A stretch of DNA of 9,145 nucleotides from NCBI GenBank assembly GCA_023386765.1, contig JAEWJD010000127.1:1-9145 (forward strand), read 5' to 3'. How positions within the stretch are numbered: position 1 is the stretch's first letter; each line of letters opens with the position of its first letter. A program made the position numbers and the translations under genes. Source of the stretch: Pseudomonadota bacterium. Lineage in GTDB: Bacteria > Pseudomonadota > Gammaproteobacteria > Burkholderiales > Burkholderiaceae_B. Below are positions 1 to 6,252 of the stretch, in pieces. Below the pieces are notes generated by a model. That model was not told the origin of the DNA. It did no database searches and saw nothing but the letters and a program-made list of their open reading frames with translations.

Positions 1-473
1 TGCAGAGCAACATCACGATCAGCGTGCCGACCTGCACGGCGCCGGCCCAGTCCGGTTTGACCATGACGCTGCCGGATGTCACGACCACCACTCTGTTGAC
101 CGACGGCGAAGGCCCAATGAAGGACACCACTATCCGCGTGAATTGCACCGCGACCAGCCAGAACTCGCCGTCGATGACCATTGCGTCGGCCTACCTGGCT
201 CCGGGCACCACCAATGCCTTGACGAATATTTCCTCGGCAACCGACAAGGCCGAGGGCGTGGGCGTCGAAGTCTGGATCGGCAGCCAGAGTGGCAGTTATA
301 CGCGCCCCACATTTGGCCTCGCCTCGCCGAACCATGGGACCGCGGTCGGTACCACGCCTACCTCCGCGTGGGATTTCATAATCGGCGCGAAACTCAAACA
401 GCTGGGTCCAAACAATCAGGTTCGACCCGGACCGGTGCGCTCGACGGCTACCCTGACATTTTCATATAACTAA
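1..473 (+). CDS. Chaperone-usher fimbrial subunit or tip adhesin, C-terminal part (5' truncated)
   Basis: The reading frame is open from base 3 to the TAA at 471-473, so the start lies before the window; the GTG at 24 is internal. The 156 visible residues have the layout of a chaperone-usher pilin domain. A Cys (visible residue 11, in VPTCTAP) is followed by a TLPDV strand, and a second Cys (residue 48, in RVNCTA) is well placed for the usual disulfide. A GVGVEVW segment follows, and the protein ends in the alternating hydrophobic strand STATLTFSYN with a penultimate Tyr, the C-terminal beta-strand that chaperones and neighbouring subunits recognise in this family. The order Cys, TLPD, Cys, GVGV resembles the pilin domain of FimH-like tip adhesins, so an adhesin whose lectin domain lies upstream is as likely as a structural pilin. 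It would be secreted and assembled on the outer surface. Usher and chaperone genes are presumably upstream, out of view. Fimbrial family: fairly sure; adhesin versus pilin: undecided. Confidence 0.82.
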   Translation, partial: QSNITISVPTCTAPAQSGLTMTLPDVTTTTLLTDGEGPMKDTTIRVNCTATSQNSPSMTIASAYLAPGTTNALTNISSATDKAEGVGVEVWIGSQSGSYTRPTFGLASPNHGTAVGTTPTSAWDFIIGAKLKQLGPNNQVRPGPVRSTATLTFSYN

Positions 474-606
474 TGCCGGATGCGGCGCCTGACAGTGCTT
501 TTCCTGATGTAGGATATGGGAGAGCAGAATAAGGTGCCGCATTTTCTATCTGGCGGCGAAGTCGTGCAGCAATAAAGCTGGTTTATTAACTTTGCCGAGT
601 CCTTGA
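474..606 (+). promoter_or_regulatory. Fimbria-ACP intergenic region with AT-rich inverted repeat
   Basis: This 133-bp gap holds no convincing gene. Its right half is clearly AT-richer than the flanks: 26 of 60 bases are G or C in 541-600 and 28 of 60 in 601-660. A perfect inverted repeat, AATAAA-GCTGG-TTTATT, lies at 571-587, 20 bp before the ACP start, and could be a promoter or operator element; no convincing -35/-10 pair was found. At 485-502 a weak stem (GCGC/GTGC, loop of 6) is followed by TTTT and might end the fimbrial transcript, but it is too short to call a terminator. The ACP start at 607 has no good Shine-Dalgarno; the nearest purine run is GAG at 597-599. The ACP gene may have its own promoter here or be read through from the fimbrial operon. 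Confidence 0.3.
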
Positions 607-1059
607 ATGCAGACATTGCCTAAAGAAATTGTTTTGCCCGACGATACTGAGCTGCGTCAGAAGCTCGCTGAGATCATTGCGCGAGTTTGTCGTTGCGAGC
701 CGGAACCGTTGCTTGAAGACCAGGAGTTTTCTGCCGTCGTGACGCAGTTTGATTCCCTGGCCGTCCTGGAAATCCTGTTGGAAGTCGAAACCGAATACGG
801 GATCGAAACTGACGAGATGTTGCCTGTTGATCAGGAGATGGGCGCCCAGGAGATCACCAATATCTTTCCCAAGAACCTGAGCGAGCTCATCGTCTATATG
901 CACGAGGTCGTCGAGCGGCGTCCGCAGCGCGAGGCGGAGCTGCAGGCGCGTCTGGCAAAGGCCCAGGGGCGGGCTGCCGCAGCGCCGGACGCGGCGCAGC
1001 CGGAGCCGGCGAAAGACTCGGCGGAATCTGAGAACGGCACGGCGGGGCCCAAACCATGA
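607..1059 (+). CDS. Acyl carrier protein with long C-terminal tail
   Basis: The 150-aa product carries an acyl carrier protein domain in roughly residues 8-103. The phosphopantetheine attachment motif is F-DSL-A with Ser50, followed by an acidic amphipathic helix (VLEILLEVETEYGIE) of the kind that docks partner enzymes. The domain would carry a growing or finished acyl chain as a thioester in the cytoplasm. A free-standing ACP is normally about 80 residues; here about 45 more follow, a charged stretch and then an Ala/Pro/Glu/Lys-rich segment (about 106-150) that looks disordered. The TGA overlaps the ATG of the next gene (ATGA at 1056-1059), so ACP and ketosynthase are probably translationally coupled and work as a pair. 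The first part of the gene is AT-richer than its 3' end. It is unlikely to be the housekeeping AcpP, given the divergent sequence, the tail and the lack of fabD/fabG/fabH neighbours; the acyl product is unknown. Confidence 0.85.
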   Translation: MQTLPKEIVLPDDTELRQKLAEIIARVCRCEPEPLLEDQEFSAVVTQFDSLAVLEILLEVETEYGIETDEMLPVDQEMGAQEITNIFPKNLSELIVYMHEVVERRPQREAELQARLAKAQGRAAAAPDAAQPEPAKDSAESENGTAGPKP

Positions 1060-2273
1060 GCCGCCGCCGCGTCGTGATCACGGCAGTTGGCATGGCCACA
1101 CCGGTGGGCGATACGGCGCAGCAGACGTTTGACGCTCTGCTTGCCGGCGCCTGCGGACTTGGGCCGGATCCGACCGGCAAGATCGACCGGCAGGTCGGTA
1201 TGCTCAAAGGGGACATCGCAGCAGGGATGCACCCGGCACAGGTCCGCATGATGGACCGGGTGACGGTGCTGGCGCAGTTCGTGGCCGCACAGGTATTGCA
1301 GGCCGCCCAGTTGGATGAGAGTCAGCAAAGCCGTTGCGGCGTGTTCATGGGCACCGGCATCGGGGGGGTCGGCACGCTGTGCGAGGCGGTCGAAGCCTAT
1401 TACGGGATCATTCCCAAGCGGCCCATGTTGGTGGTGCCAGCCGTAATGGCCAATGCGCCGGCTGCTCATATCGCCCAGCAGATGCGCTCTCTGGCCGAGG
1501 CACAGACCTACTCTACTGCCTGCTCGGCCGGCGCGGTGGCCATCGGCGAGGCGTTTCGCCGCATTCGCGATGGTTATCTGGATGTCGCCATGGCCGGCGG
1601 TGTCGAAACCATGATGACCCCCGCCGTGATGGCAGCCTGGAAGCAATTGCATGTGCTGTGCGTGGACCGGACCGAGGGCGAGGGCGGCGGTTGCCGCCCG
1701 TTCAGCCACCGGCGCAGCGGATTCGCCCTTTCCGAAGGGGGGGCCATGCTGATGCTGGAGTCGGCCGAGCATGCCGAGGCACGCGGTGCCCCCATCATTG
1801 CCGAGTTGTCCGGCTACGCGCCCAGCAATGACGGCACGCACCCCTTGCGCCCCGACTCTCGCGGCCAGGCGCTGGCCATGTCGCGCTGCCTGGCCGATGC
1901 CCAGATGACGGCCGACGAGATCGGTTATATCAATGCCCATGCTACCGGCACGCTGGTCGGGGACCGGATCGAAACCGAAGCGATCAAGCAGGTGTTCGGT
2001 GAGCACGCGGCCAAGCTGCCAATCAGCAGTATCAAGGCGGCGGTGGGTCACATGATCGGGGCGGCCGGAGCGGTCGAAGCGGTGGTGACGGCGCTGTCGC
2101 TGCAGCGCGGCGTGGTGCCGCCCACGTTGTTCTGGGAGGCGGGCGACGATCAGTGCGATCTCGACTATGTGCCGGATACGGCCCGCGCCCTGCCGCAGTT
2201 GCGTGCGGCCCTGAGCAACTCTTTCGGCATGGGTGGCAATAACGCGGTGCTGGCGTTTCGCGCCGCGTCCTGA
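1056..2273 (+). CDS. Beta-ketoacyl-ACP synthase, FabF (KAS II)-like
   Basis: The 405-aa product has the length and layout of a FabF-type condensing enzyme, which performs decarboxylative Claisen condensation of malonyl-ACP with an acyl primer in the cytoplasm. It starts with the typical RRVVITAVGMATPVG strand. The nucleophile is Cys156 in STACSAG, the first catalytic His is His295 in NAHATGT, and Lys327 and His332 lie in KAAVGHMIGAAGA; a C-terminal NSFGMGGNNA loop follows. All catalytic residues are present, so this is an active-type synthase rather than a chain-length factor. The His295 motif reads NAHATGTLVGD rather than the NAHGTSTPLGD usual in fatty-acid FabF, which suggests a specialised KAS II-like enzyme. 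The ATG overlaps the stop of the ACP gene, its probable substrate carrier. No reductase, dehydratase, malonyltransferase or phosphopantetheinyl transferase is in view, so these would come from elsewhere. Two seven-G runs lie in the gene (1362-1368, 1737-1743). Family call firm; product unknown. Confidence 0.92.
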   Translation: MSRRRVVITAVGMATPVGDTAQQTFDALLAGACGLGPDPTGKIDRQVGMLKGDIAAGMHPAQVRMMDRVTVLAQFVAAQVLQAAQLDESQQSRCGVFMGTGIGGVGTLCEAVEAYYGIIPKRPMLVVPAVMANAPAAHIAQQMRSLAEAQTYSTACSAGAVAIGEAFRRIRDGYLDVAMAGGVETMMTPAVMAAWKQLHVLCVDRTEGEGGGCRPFSHRRSGFALSEGGAMLMLESAEHAEARGAPIIAELSGYAPSNDGTHPLRPDSRGQALAMSRCLADAQMTADEIGYINAHATGTLVGDRIETEAIKQVFGEHAAKLPISSIKAAVGHMIGAAGAVEAVVTALSLQRGVVPPTLFWEAGDDQCDLDYVPDTARALPQLRAALSNSFGMGGNNAVLAFRAAS

Positions 2274-2281
2274 GCGCTCAG
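2270..2281. repeat. 12-bp perfect palindrome across convergent stop codons
   Basis: CTGAGCGCTCAG is its own reverse complement. It contains the TGA of the ketosynthase gene (2271-2273), the 4-bp spacer GCGC and the antiparallel TGA of the regulator gene (2278-2280). As RNA it could form a short stem from either strand, but there is no T-run on either side, so calling it a bidirectional terminator would be speculative. Confidence 0.4.
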
Positions 2282-2964
2282 AGGCCCGGGGCGGTCGTGG
2301 CTGCGTCCGGGTTTTCCTGCTGGGACGCGTCGTCGTGGACCAGGCCGGTCTCCAGGGCGAAACGGAACAGATCCGCATCGCGCGTGGTGCCCAGCTTGCG
2401 CATGGCATTGGATTTCTGGGAACTGATGGTCTGCTTGGTGCGGTTCAGGCGTTCGGCGATTTCGTTGATCGAAAAGCCGGACACATACAGTCGGATGACT
2501 TCTTCTTCGCGCTTGGACAAGGCGACATGGGTACCCCGTTCTTCTGCCAGCAGCGTGCCGTTGTCGCGGCTGGAGCGGGGCAGGGGCGTACCTTGGTGGG
2601 CGGCCTGGATGGCCGCCGCCAGCAGGCTGATGTCGCTGCCTTTGTTGAGCACGGCCTGCACGCCCAGGTCAGCCAGGGTAATGCCCAGCGCCGGGTTGTC
2701 CAGGGTGGTGAAAACGATGATCTTCAGATCGGGATGGTTTTCTCGCAAGTAGGCGATGAGGGCGATACCGTCGCCGAATTCGCCGCCGGGCATGGCATAG
2801 TCGGTCACCAGCACATCACAGGCCTGCCGTTGCAACAGACGCACCAGTTCGCCGGAGTCGCGCGCCAGGCCGATGATGTCGAGTTGAGCCAGGGCATTCA
2901 GTTCGTGGTGGATGCCGGCCAGGACGGCGGGGTGGTCGTCGGCCAGGGCGATGCGGATCTTCAT
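2278..2964 (-). CDS. RcsB-like response regulator (receiver + LuxR-type HTH)
   Basis: The 228-aa product has a receiver domain (about 1-125) and a LuxR/FixJ-type helix-turn-helix (about 147-205), making it a phosphorylation-controlled DNA-binding regulator. Receiver residues are all present: acidic pair Asp9/Asp10, phospho-acceptor Asp55 in TDYAMPG, Thr86/Thr87 and Lys108. Several stretches match the RcsB type rather than generic NarL/FixJ proteins: IALADDHPAVLAGI, the MPGGEFGDGIALI loop after the phospho-site, and in the HTH ERLNRTKQTISSQKSNAMRKLG. A 20-residue polar tail follows. RcsB proteins control capsule, motility and envelope genes with a phosphorelay partner; no histidine kinase, phosphotransfer protein or RcsA-like partner is visible here. 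The ATG at 2964 is the only reasonable start, because an in-frame TAA lies 21 bp upstream; its Shine-Dalgarno is poor. It converges on the ketosynthase gene with 4 bp between. Control of the neighbouring fimbrial or acyl genes is plausible from position only. Confidence 0.9.
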   Translation of the reverse strand: MKIRIALADDHPAVLAGIHHELNALAQLDIIGLARDSGELVRLLQRQACDVLVTDYAMPGGEFGDGIALIAYLRENHPDLKIIVFTTLDNPALGITLADLGVQAVLNKGSDISLLAAAIQAAHQGTPLPRSSRDNGTLLAEERGTHVALSKREEEVIRLYVSGFSINEIAERLNRTKQTISSQKSNAMRKLGTTRDADLFRFALETGLVHDDASQQENPDAATTAPGL

Positions 2965-3406
2965 GGCGTTTTCACTGAGGACTTATAGGGGTCGATCGGC
3001 GTGCGAGAAAACCCATGCGCGACGGTACGTGAGGGGATTCTTGCCCATTTCGTGGCGGGCTGTCATCTATTTAAGCCTAGTATTTGAATGATATGTGCAA
3101 TAGGTGACAGCAGGCTGTCTGGGCGGGGGCCGGGGCAGGCCCGCTGTGCGGAAACGCAATGATGCAAGTGGTGGAAACGGCAACGGCGGGCGGGAAGGGG
3201 GTTTCGGTCCCTTGATTTGCTACGATAGCGGTATCTGCCGCTTTGGCGAGCGGATCAGGTAGCCCATTTTCCCCATTGCCCGGTGTTCACGGGGCCCGAG
3301 CTGGCACGGTGCGGCCAGAAGGGGGAGTGCGGCGCGGACAGCGCCGGTCCGTTCGGGCCGGCTGACATGACGAAGATTTCCAAGTCGAGGTCTCGACGGG
3401 GCGGCA
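2965..3406. promoter_or_regulatory. Divergent intergenic region between regulator and AsmA-family gene
   Basis: This 442-bp stretch separates two divergent genes and I find no credible coding sequence in it; short frames here run into asmA-like coding or lack start signals. An AT-rich island at about 3061-3100 contains the inverted repeat listed separately. A TACGAT at 3221-3226 resembles a -10 element pointing toward the AsmA-family gene, but no -35 is recognisable at the right distance. Just before that gene, GTCGAG-GT-CTCGAC (3384-3397) is a perfect 6-bp inverted repeat placed immediately 5' of the weak GGGG ribosome-binding site (3398-3401), so it could form a small hairpin in the leader. 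Both divergent promoters must lie in this region, or the genes are controlled from it. Confidence 0.45.
3059..3111. repeat. 13-bp inverted repeat, 27-bp AT-rich spacer (candidate operator)
   Basis: The left arm GCTGTCATCTATT (3059-3071) and the right arm AATAGGTGACAGC (3099-3111) are complementary at 12 of 13 positions; the single mismatch would be a T/G pair. Arm centres are 40 bp apart, close to four helical turns, so the half-sites would lie on nearly the same face of the DNA. The spacer is AT-rich in otherwise GC-rich DNA. It lies 95 bp upstream of the regulator ATG and about 300 bp upstream of the AsmA-family gene, which suits an autoregulatory or looping operator. The bound protein is unknown. 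Confidence 0.5.
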
Positions 3407-5869
3407 ATGAAAACGTGGTTCAAACGCATTTTGATCGGCCTGGTGGTGGTGGTGCTGGTGGCCATCGTGGGTCTGGCCATCTTCTTGCTGACATTCGATC
3501 CCAATGCTTATAAATACAAGCTTGAGGAGCTGGTCCAGGAGCGCTATCAGCGCACGCTGACCATCGATGGGCCCATCGAGATGTCGCTGTTCCCGCGTCT
3601 GGGCCTGTCGGCCCAGGGCGTGTCGCTGTCCGAGGCTGATAGCGACCAGGCTTTTGCTTCCATCGACAGCCTGCGCCTGGCCGTCGCGGTCTGGCCTTTG
3701 CTGTCGAACAACCTGGTGGTGGATCATGTCGCCATCAATGGCTTCAAGGCGCGCATCGTGCGCGAGAAGAACGGCCATTTCAATTTCGAGAACCTGGTAG
3801 GCGGGCCGGTGCAAAGCACGGCGGTGCCGTCCAATGCGGCCGAGGGTGCGGTGGGCATGATTGCCGGCGCAACCCAGGCCCTGACCAGCGGCACGGCCAG
3901 CGCGCCGCGCAGCATGCAGATCGACATTGCCGGGCTGGACCTGAAAGACGGTGAAGTGCAGCTCGAGGACGCCATGAGCGGCATGGGCGTATCGCTGGTG
4001 CAGCTCAATGCCAATACCGGTCGGGTGACGTTCGATCAGCCCTTTGACGTCAGCCTCAGCGCCCGTCTGAAGGGGGCCGAACCTGCGGTGGACGCCGGCC
4101 TGACGGGCCAGGCGTTGCTGCGCCTGGATCCCGCCGGCAAGCGTTACTCGGCACAGAAAATGGACCTGCGCATGGAGGGCCTGTTGCCCGGCGCGCAGGC
4201 CAAGAGCCTGGCGCTGCGCGGCAACCTTGCCTTCAATGGGGCGACCTCTTCGCTCGACGTCGCCGGCCTGGAGCTGGTGTTCCAGGGTGATGTGACCGAG
4301 CCGGCGATGACCGGGGTGGAGGCCAGCGTGGCCGTGCCCAAGCTGTCGGTCGATCCCCACGAGGCCCAGTTGCAGGTGGAAAAACTGAGTGTGCGTGCCA
4401 AGGGCAATGCCACGGATGGCCCCTTCGAGCTGGCCATGGATACGCCCAGCCTGCACATCTCCCCCACCTCCGCCAAGGGCGATGCCCTGAGCGGGCGGAT
4501 CCGCAGCGGGGCGCTGGACGCCACCTTCGGTCTCAAGGGCATCAGCGGCAATGCCACCGAACTCGACATCAAGGAAGCCAAGGTCGATGGCGGCTACAAA
4601 CAGGAGGCGCGCCTGGTCAAGACGGTGCTGACCTCGCCGGTCGTCATCAATTTGAGCCAGCGCACCCTGGGCCTGTCGGCCTTGAAGGGGGATGTGGACA
4701 TCACGGATCCGGCCCTGCCCAAGGGCAGCCTGCAGATTCCCGTGATCGGCAGCGTGGCCGTGGACCTGCACAAGGATCAGGCCAATGCCAAGATCAATGC
4801 GGTGCTCGAAGGCGGCAAGTTCGACCTGACGGCCGATATGGCCCAGCTGTCGGCGCAGCCGCAGATCAACTTCGCGCTGGCTGTGGATATCCTGGACCTG
4901 GACAAGCTTGCGCCGGCCACGGTCGTGGTGGCGGATTCCAAGGCCAAGGCCGAAGAGGGCAAGGGCGAGGCCAAGCCTGCCGCCAAGCCGGCGGTCGCGG
5001 CCAAACCGGCCGACGAGCGCATCGACCTGTCGGGACTGGTCGGCCCCAAGGCCGATGGCAGCATCAAGGTGGGGCAACTGGTCGTGCGCGGCCTGAAAGC
5101 CAGCCAGGTCGCCGCCAGCATCAAACTGGACAAAGGCAAGCTGGATATCAGCGGCCTGGCGGCCGAGCTCTATGATGGCAAGCTGGCCGGCTCGGCCTCG
5201 CTCAATGCGGCCGACAATAACCAGATGCGGACCAAGCTCAACCTGACCGGCATCAAGGTCCAGCCCTTGCTGGTCGACGTGGCCAAGCGCGATACGCTGT
5301 CGGGCACGGGTAACCTGTCCCTGGACCTGAACACCGCCGGCGTCGAGCCCGACGCCTTGATCGCCAATCTGGCCGGCTCGGTGCAGCTGAAGCTGCGTGA
5401 AGGGGCCATCAAGGGCATCAACGTGGCCCAGACGTTGCGCGAACTGCGGGCGGCGCTGAGCGGCCCGGCCGAGGATGCTTCCTTTGGCGTCGATGCGTCG
5501 CGTCAGACGGACTTTGCTTCGCTCGATGGCGATATCACGCTGGCCAAGGGGCAGGCCACGATCAAGCGCCTGGATCTCACTACTCCGCTGCTGCGTGTCA
5601 CGCAGGGCAACCCGGCCGTGGTCAACCTGCTCAATCGCAGTCTCGACGTGGTGGTGCAGTTGCGCGTGGTCAGCACCGCCCAGCAGGATCGCGAGCTGGC
5701 CGATCTGCGCAATGTGCCGGTGCCGCTACGCATCACCGGCAGTTTCGAGCAGCCGGTCTATACCGTGCAGTGGGCGCAGATCGCCACGTCCTTGCTCAAA
5801 CGCGGCGTCGAGAACAAGATCAAGGATGCGCTGGGCGGGGCGGTGCGCAAGGGATTGCTGGGCCGATGA
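3407..5869 (+). CDS. AsmA-family envelope protein
   Basis: The 820-aa product has a short basic N-terminus (MKTWFKR), one hydrophobic membrane segment at about 8-28, then a long periplasmic part rich in beta-strand-like alternation. Residues 30-130 match the AsmA N-terminal region (FDPNAYK, LTIDGPIEMSLFPRLGL, NGHFNFENL). The C-terminal AsmA hallmark is at about 628-680: L-SGTGNLSLDLNTAG, then LAGSVQLKLREGAIKGIN and VAQTLRELR. An Ala/Lys/Pro-rich low-complexity linker lies at about 505-541. AsmA-like proteins are thought to be inner-membrane-anchored bridges that move phospholipid toward the outer membrane or influence outer-membrane assembly; that role is family knowledge. E. coli AsmA is about 617 aa, so this one is longer, as beta-proteobacterial homologues often are. 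The ATG at 3407 is the only ordinary start after the in-frame TGA at 3368-3370. The stop overlaps the next ATG (5866-5869), implying one operon. Paralogues exist in most genomes, so no symbol is given. Confidence 0.9.
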   Translation: MKTWFKRILIGLVVVVLVAIVGLAIFLLTFDPNAYKYKLEELVQERYQRTLTIDGPIEMSLFPRLGLSAQGVSLSEADSDQAFASIDSLRLAVAVWPLLSNNLVVDHVAINGFKARIVREKNGHFNFENLVGGPVQSTAVPSNAAEGAVGMIAGATQALTSGTASAPRSMQIDIAGLDLKDGEVQLEDAMSGMGVSLVQLNANTGRVTFDQPFDVSLSARLKGAEPAVDAGLTGQALLRLDPAGKRYSAQKMDLRMEGLLPGAQAKSLALRGNLAFNGATSSLDVAGLELVFQGDVTEPAMTGVEASVAVPKLSVDPHEAQLQVEKLSVRAKGNATDGPFELAMDTPSLHISPTSAKGDALSGRIRSGALDATFGLKGISGNATELDIKEAKVDGGYKQEARLVKTVLTSPVVINLSQRTLGLSALKGDVDITDPALPKGSLQIPVIGSVAVDLHKDQANAKINAVLEGGKFDLTADMAQLSAQPQINFALAVDILDLDKLAPATVVVADSKAKAEEGKGEAKPAAKPAVAAKPADERIDLSGLVGPKADGSIKVGQLVVRGLKASQVAASIKLDKGKLDISGLAAELYDGKLAGSASLNAADNNQMRTKLNLTGIKVQPLLVDVAKRDTLSGTGNLSLDLNTAGVEPDALIANLAGSVQLKLREGAIKGINVAQTLRELRAALSGPAEDASFGVDASRQTDFASLDGDITLAKGQATIKRLDLTTPLLRVTQGNPAVVNLLNRSLDVVVQLRVVSTAQQDRELADLRNVPVPLRITGSFEQPVYTVQWAQIATSLLKRGVENKIKDALGGAVRKGLLGR

Positions 5870-6252
5870 GCGACGCCTTCGAGCCCGTGGTCGCTTGTGG
5901 CCTTACCGGGCAACCCGAGGCCGAAGGCTACGCGCGCCGCTGGCTGGTCTGCAATGACGCCGGGCAGTGGCTCACGCGCGATCTGTGTCCGCGCCTGGCC
6001 GAGGTCAGCGTCGAACTGCGCATGGGCTACCTGGTGCTGCGCGCGCCAGGCATGCTGCGTCTGGATGTGCCGCTCGATGTCATCGAGGATGATGACAGCG
6101 TGCGCTACCAGATCCTGATCGGCGGGCAGGTGGTGGATGTGGTCGATGAGGGCGAGCTGGCCGCTGCCTGGTTGTCCAACCATCTCGGCATTCCAGCCCG
6201 GTTGCTGAAGGTGCATCCCGACATGATGTCGGTGGATTGGCCTGCGGCCTGA
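5866..6252 (+). CDS. Small protein resembling a stand-alone MOSC N-terminal beta-barrel domain
   Basis: The predicted product is 128 aa. It resembles the N-terminal beta-barrel domain found before the MOSC domain in molybdenum-cofactor-sulfurase-like proteins: RRWLVCNDAGQWLTRDLCPRLAEV (in two halves, about 24-46) parallels the family's RRW-hVVD-G-hhTQR-hPRLA pattern, and LSNHLGIPARLLKV (about 103-116) parallels the helix ending that domain. The MOSC domain itself, with its conserved cofactor-binding Cys, is absent: the gene stops at 6250-6252 and the converging transporter gene ends 4 bp later. The N-terminus also lacks the YPIKSC-like opening usual in full-length members. I chose the ATG at 5866 because it overlaps the AsmA-family stop (ATGA) and an AAGGGA lies a little upstream; an earlier in-frame start would lie deep inside that gene. 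Function is unknown; it may be a substrate-recognition remnant or a separate binding protein. Homology call moderate, real gene likely. Confidence 0.72.
   Translation: MSDAFEPVVACGLTGQPEAEGYARRWLVCNDAGQWLTRDLCPRLAEVSVELRMGYLVLRAPGMLRLDVPLDVIEDDDSVRYQILIGGQVVDVVDEGELAAAWLSNHLGIPARLLKVHPDMMSVDWPAA

Noticed and set aside
474..487. TGCCGGATGCGGCG resembling the first arm of an enterobacterial REP element
   Set aside because: The second arm (CGCCTTATCCGGC-like) is missing, no second copy is seen in the window, and the host does not look enterobacterial.
485..502. Stem GCGC/GTGC followed by TTTT after the fimbrial stop, candidate terminator
   Set aside because: Only four pairs including one G-T and just four Ts; too weak to call a terminator.
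894..2408. 504-codon open frame antisense to the ACP and ketosynthase genes
   Set aside because: Its sequence is a His/Arg/Gln/Gly-rich shadow of GC-rich coding on the other strand, with no recognisable domain; the plus-strand genes have clear catalytic motifs.
2233..2988. 251-codon plus-strand frame opposite the response regulator
   Set aside because: Overlaps the regulator fully, Gly/Gln/Val-rich with no domain; the minus strand holds an intact two-domain regulator.
3367..3513. Small plus-strand frame starting just before the AsmA-family gene, possible upstream ORF
   Set aside because: No ribosome-binding site, overlaps the AsmA-family gene by over 100 bp in another frame, and Gly-rich composition typical of a shadow.
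3287..5077. 596-codon open frame antisense to the AsmA-family gene
   Set aside because: Low-complexity His/Gly/Gln/Arg composition and no domain; it mirrors the third-position GC bias of the real gene.
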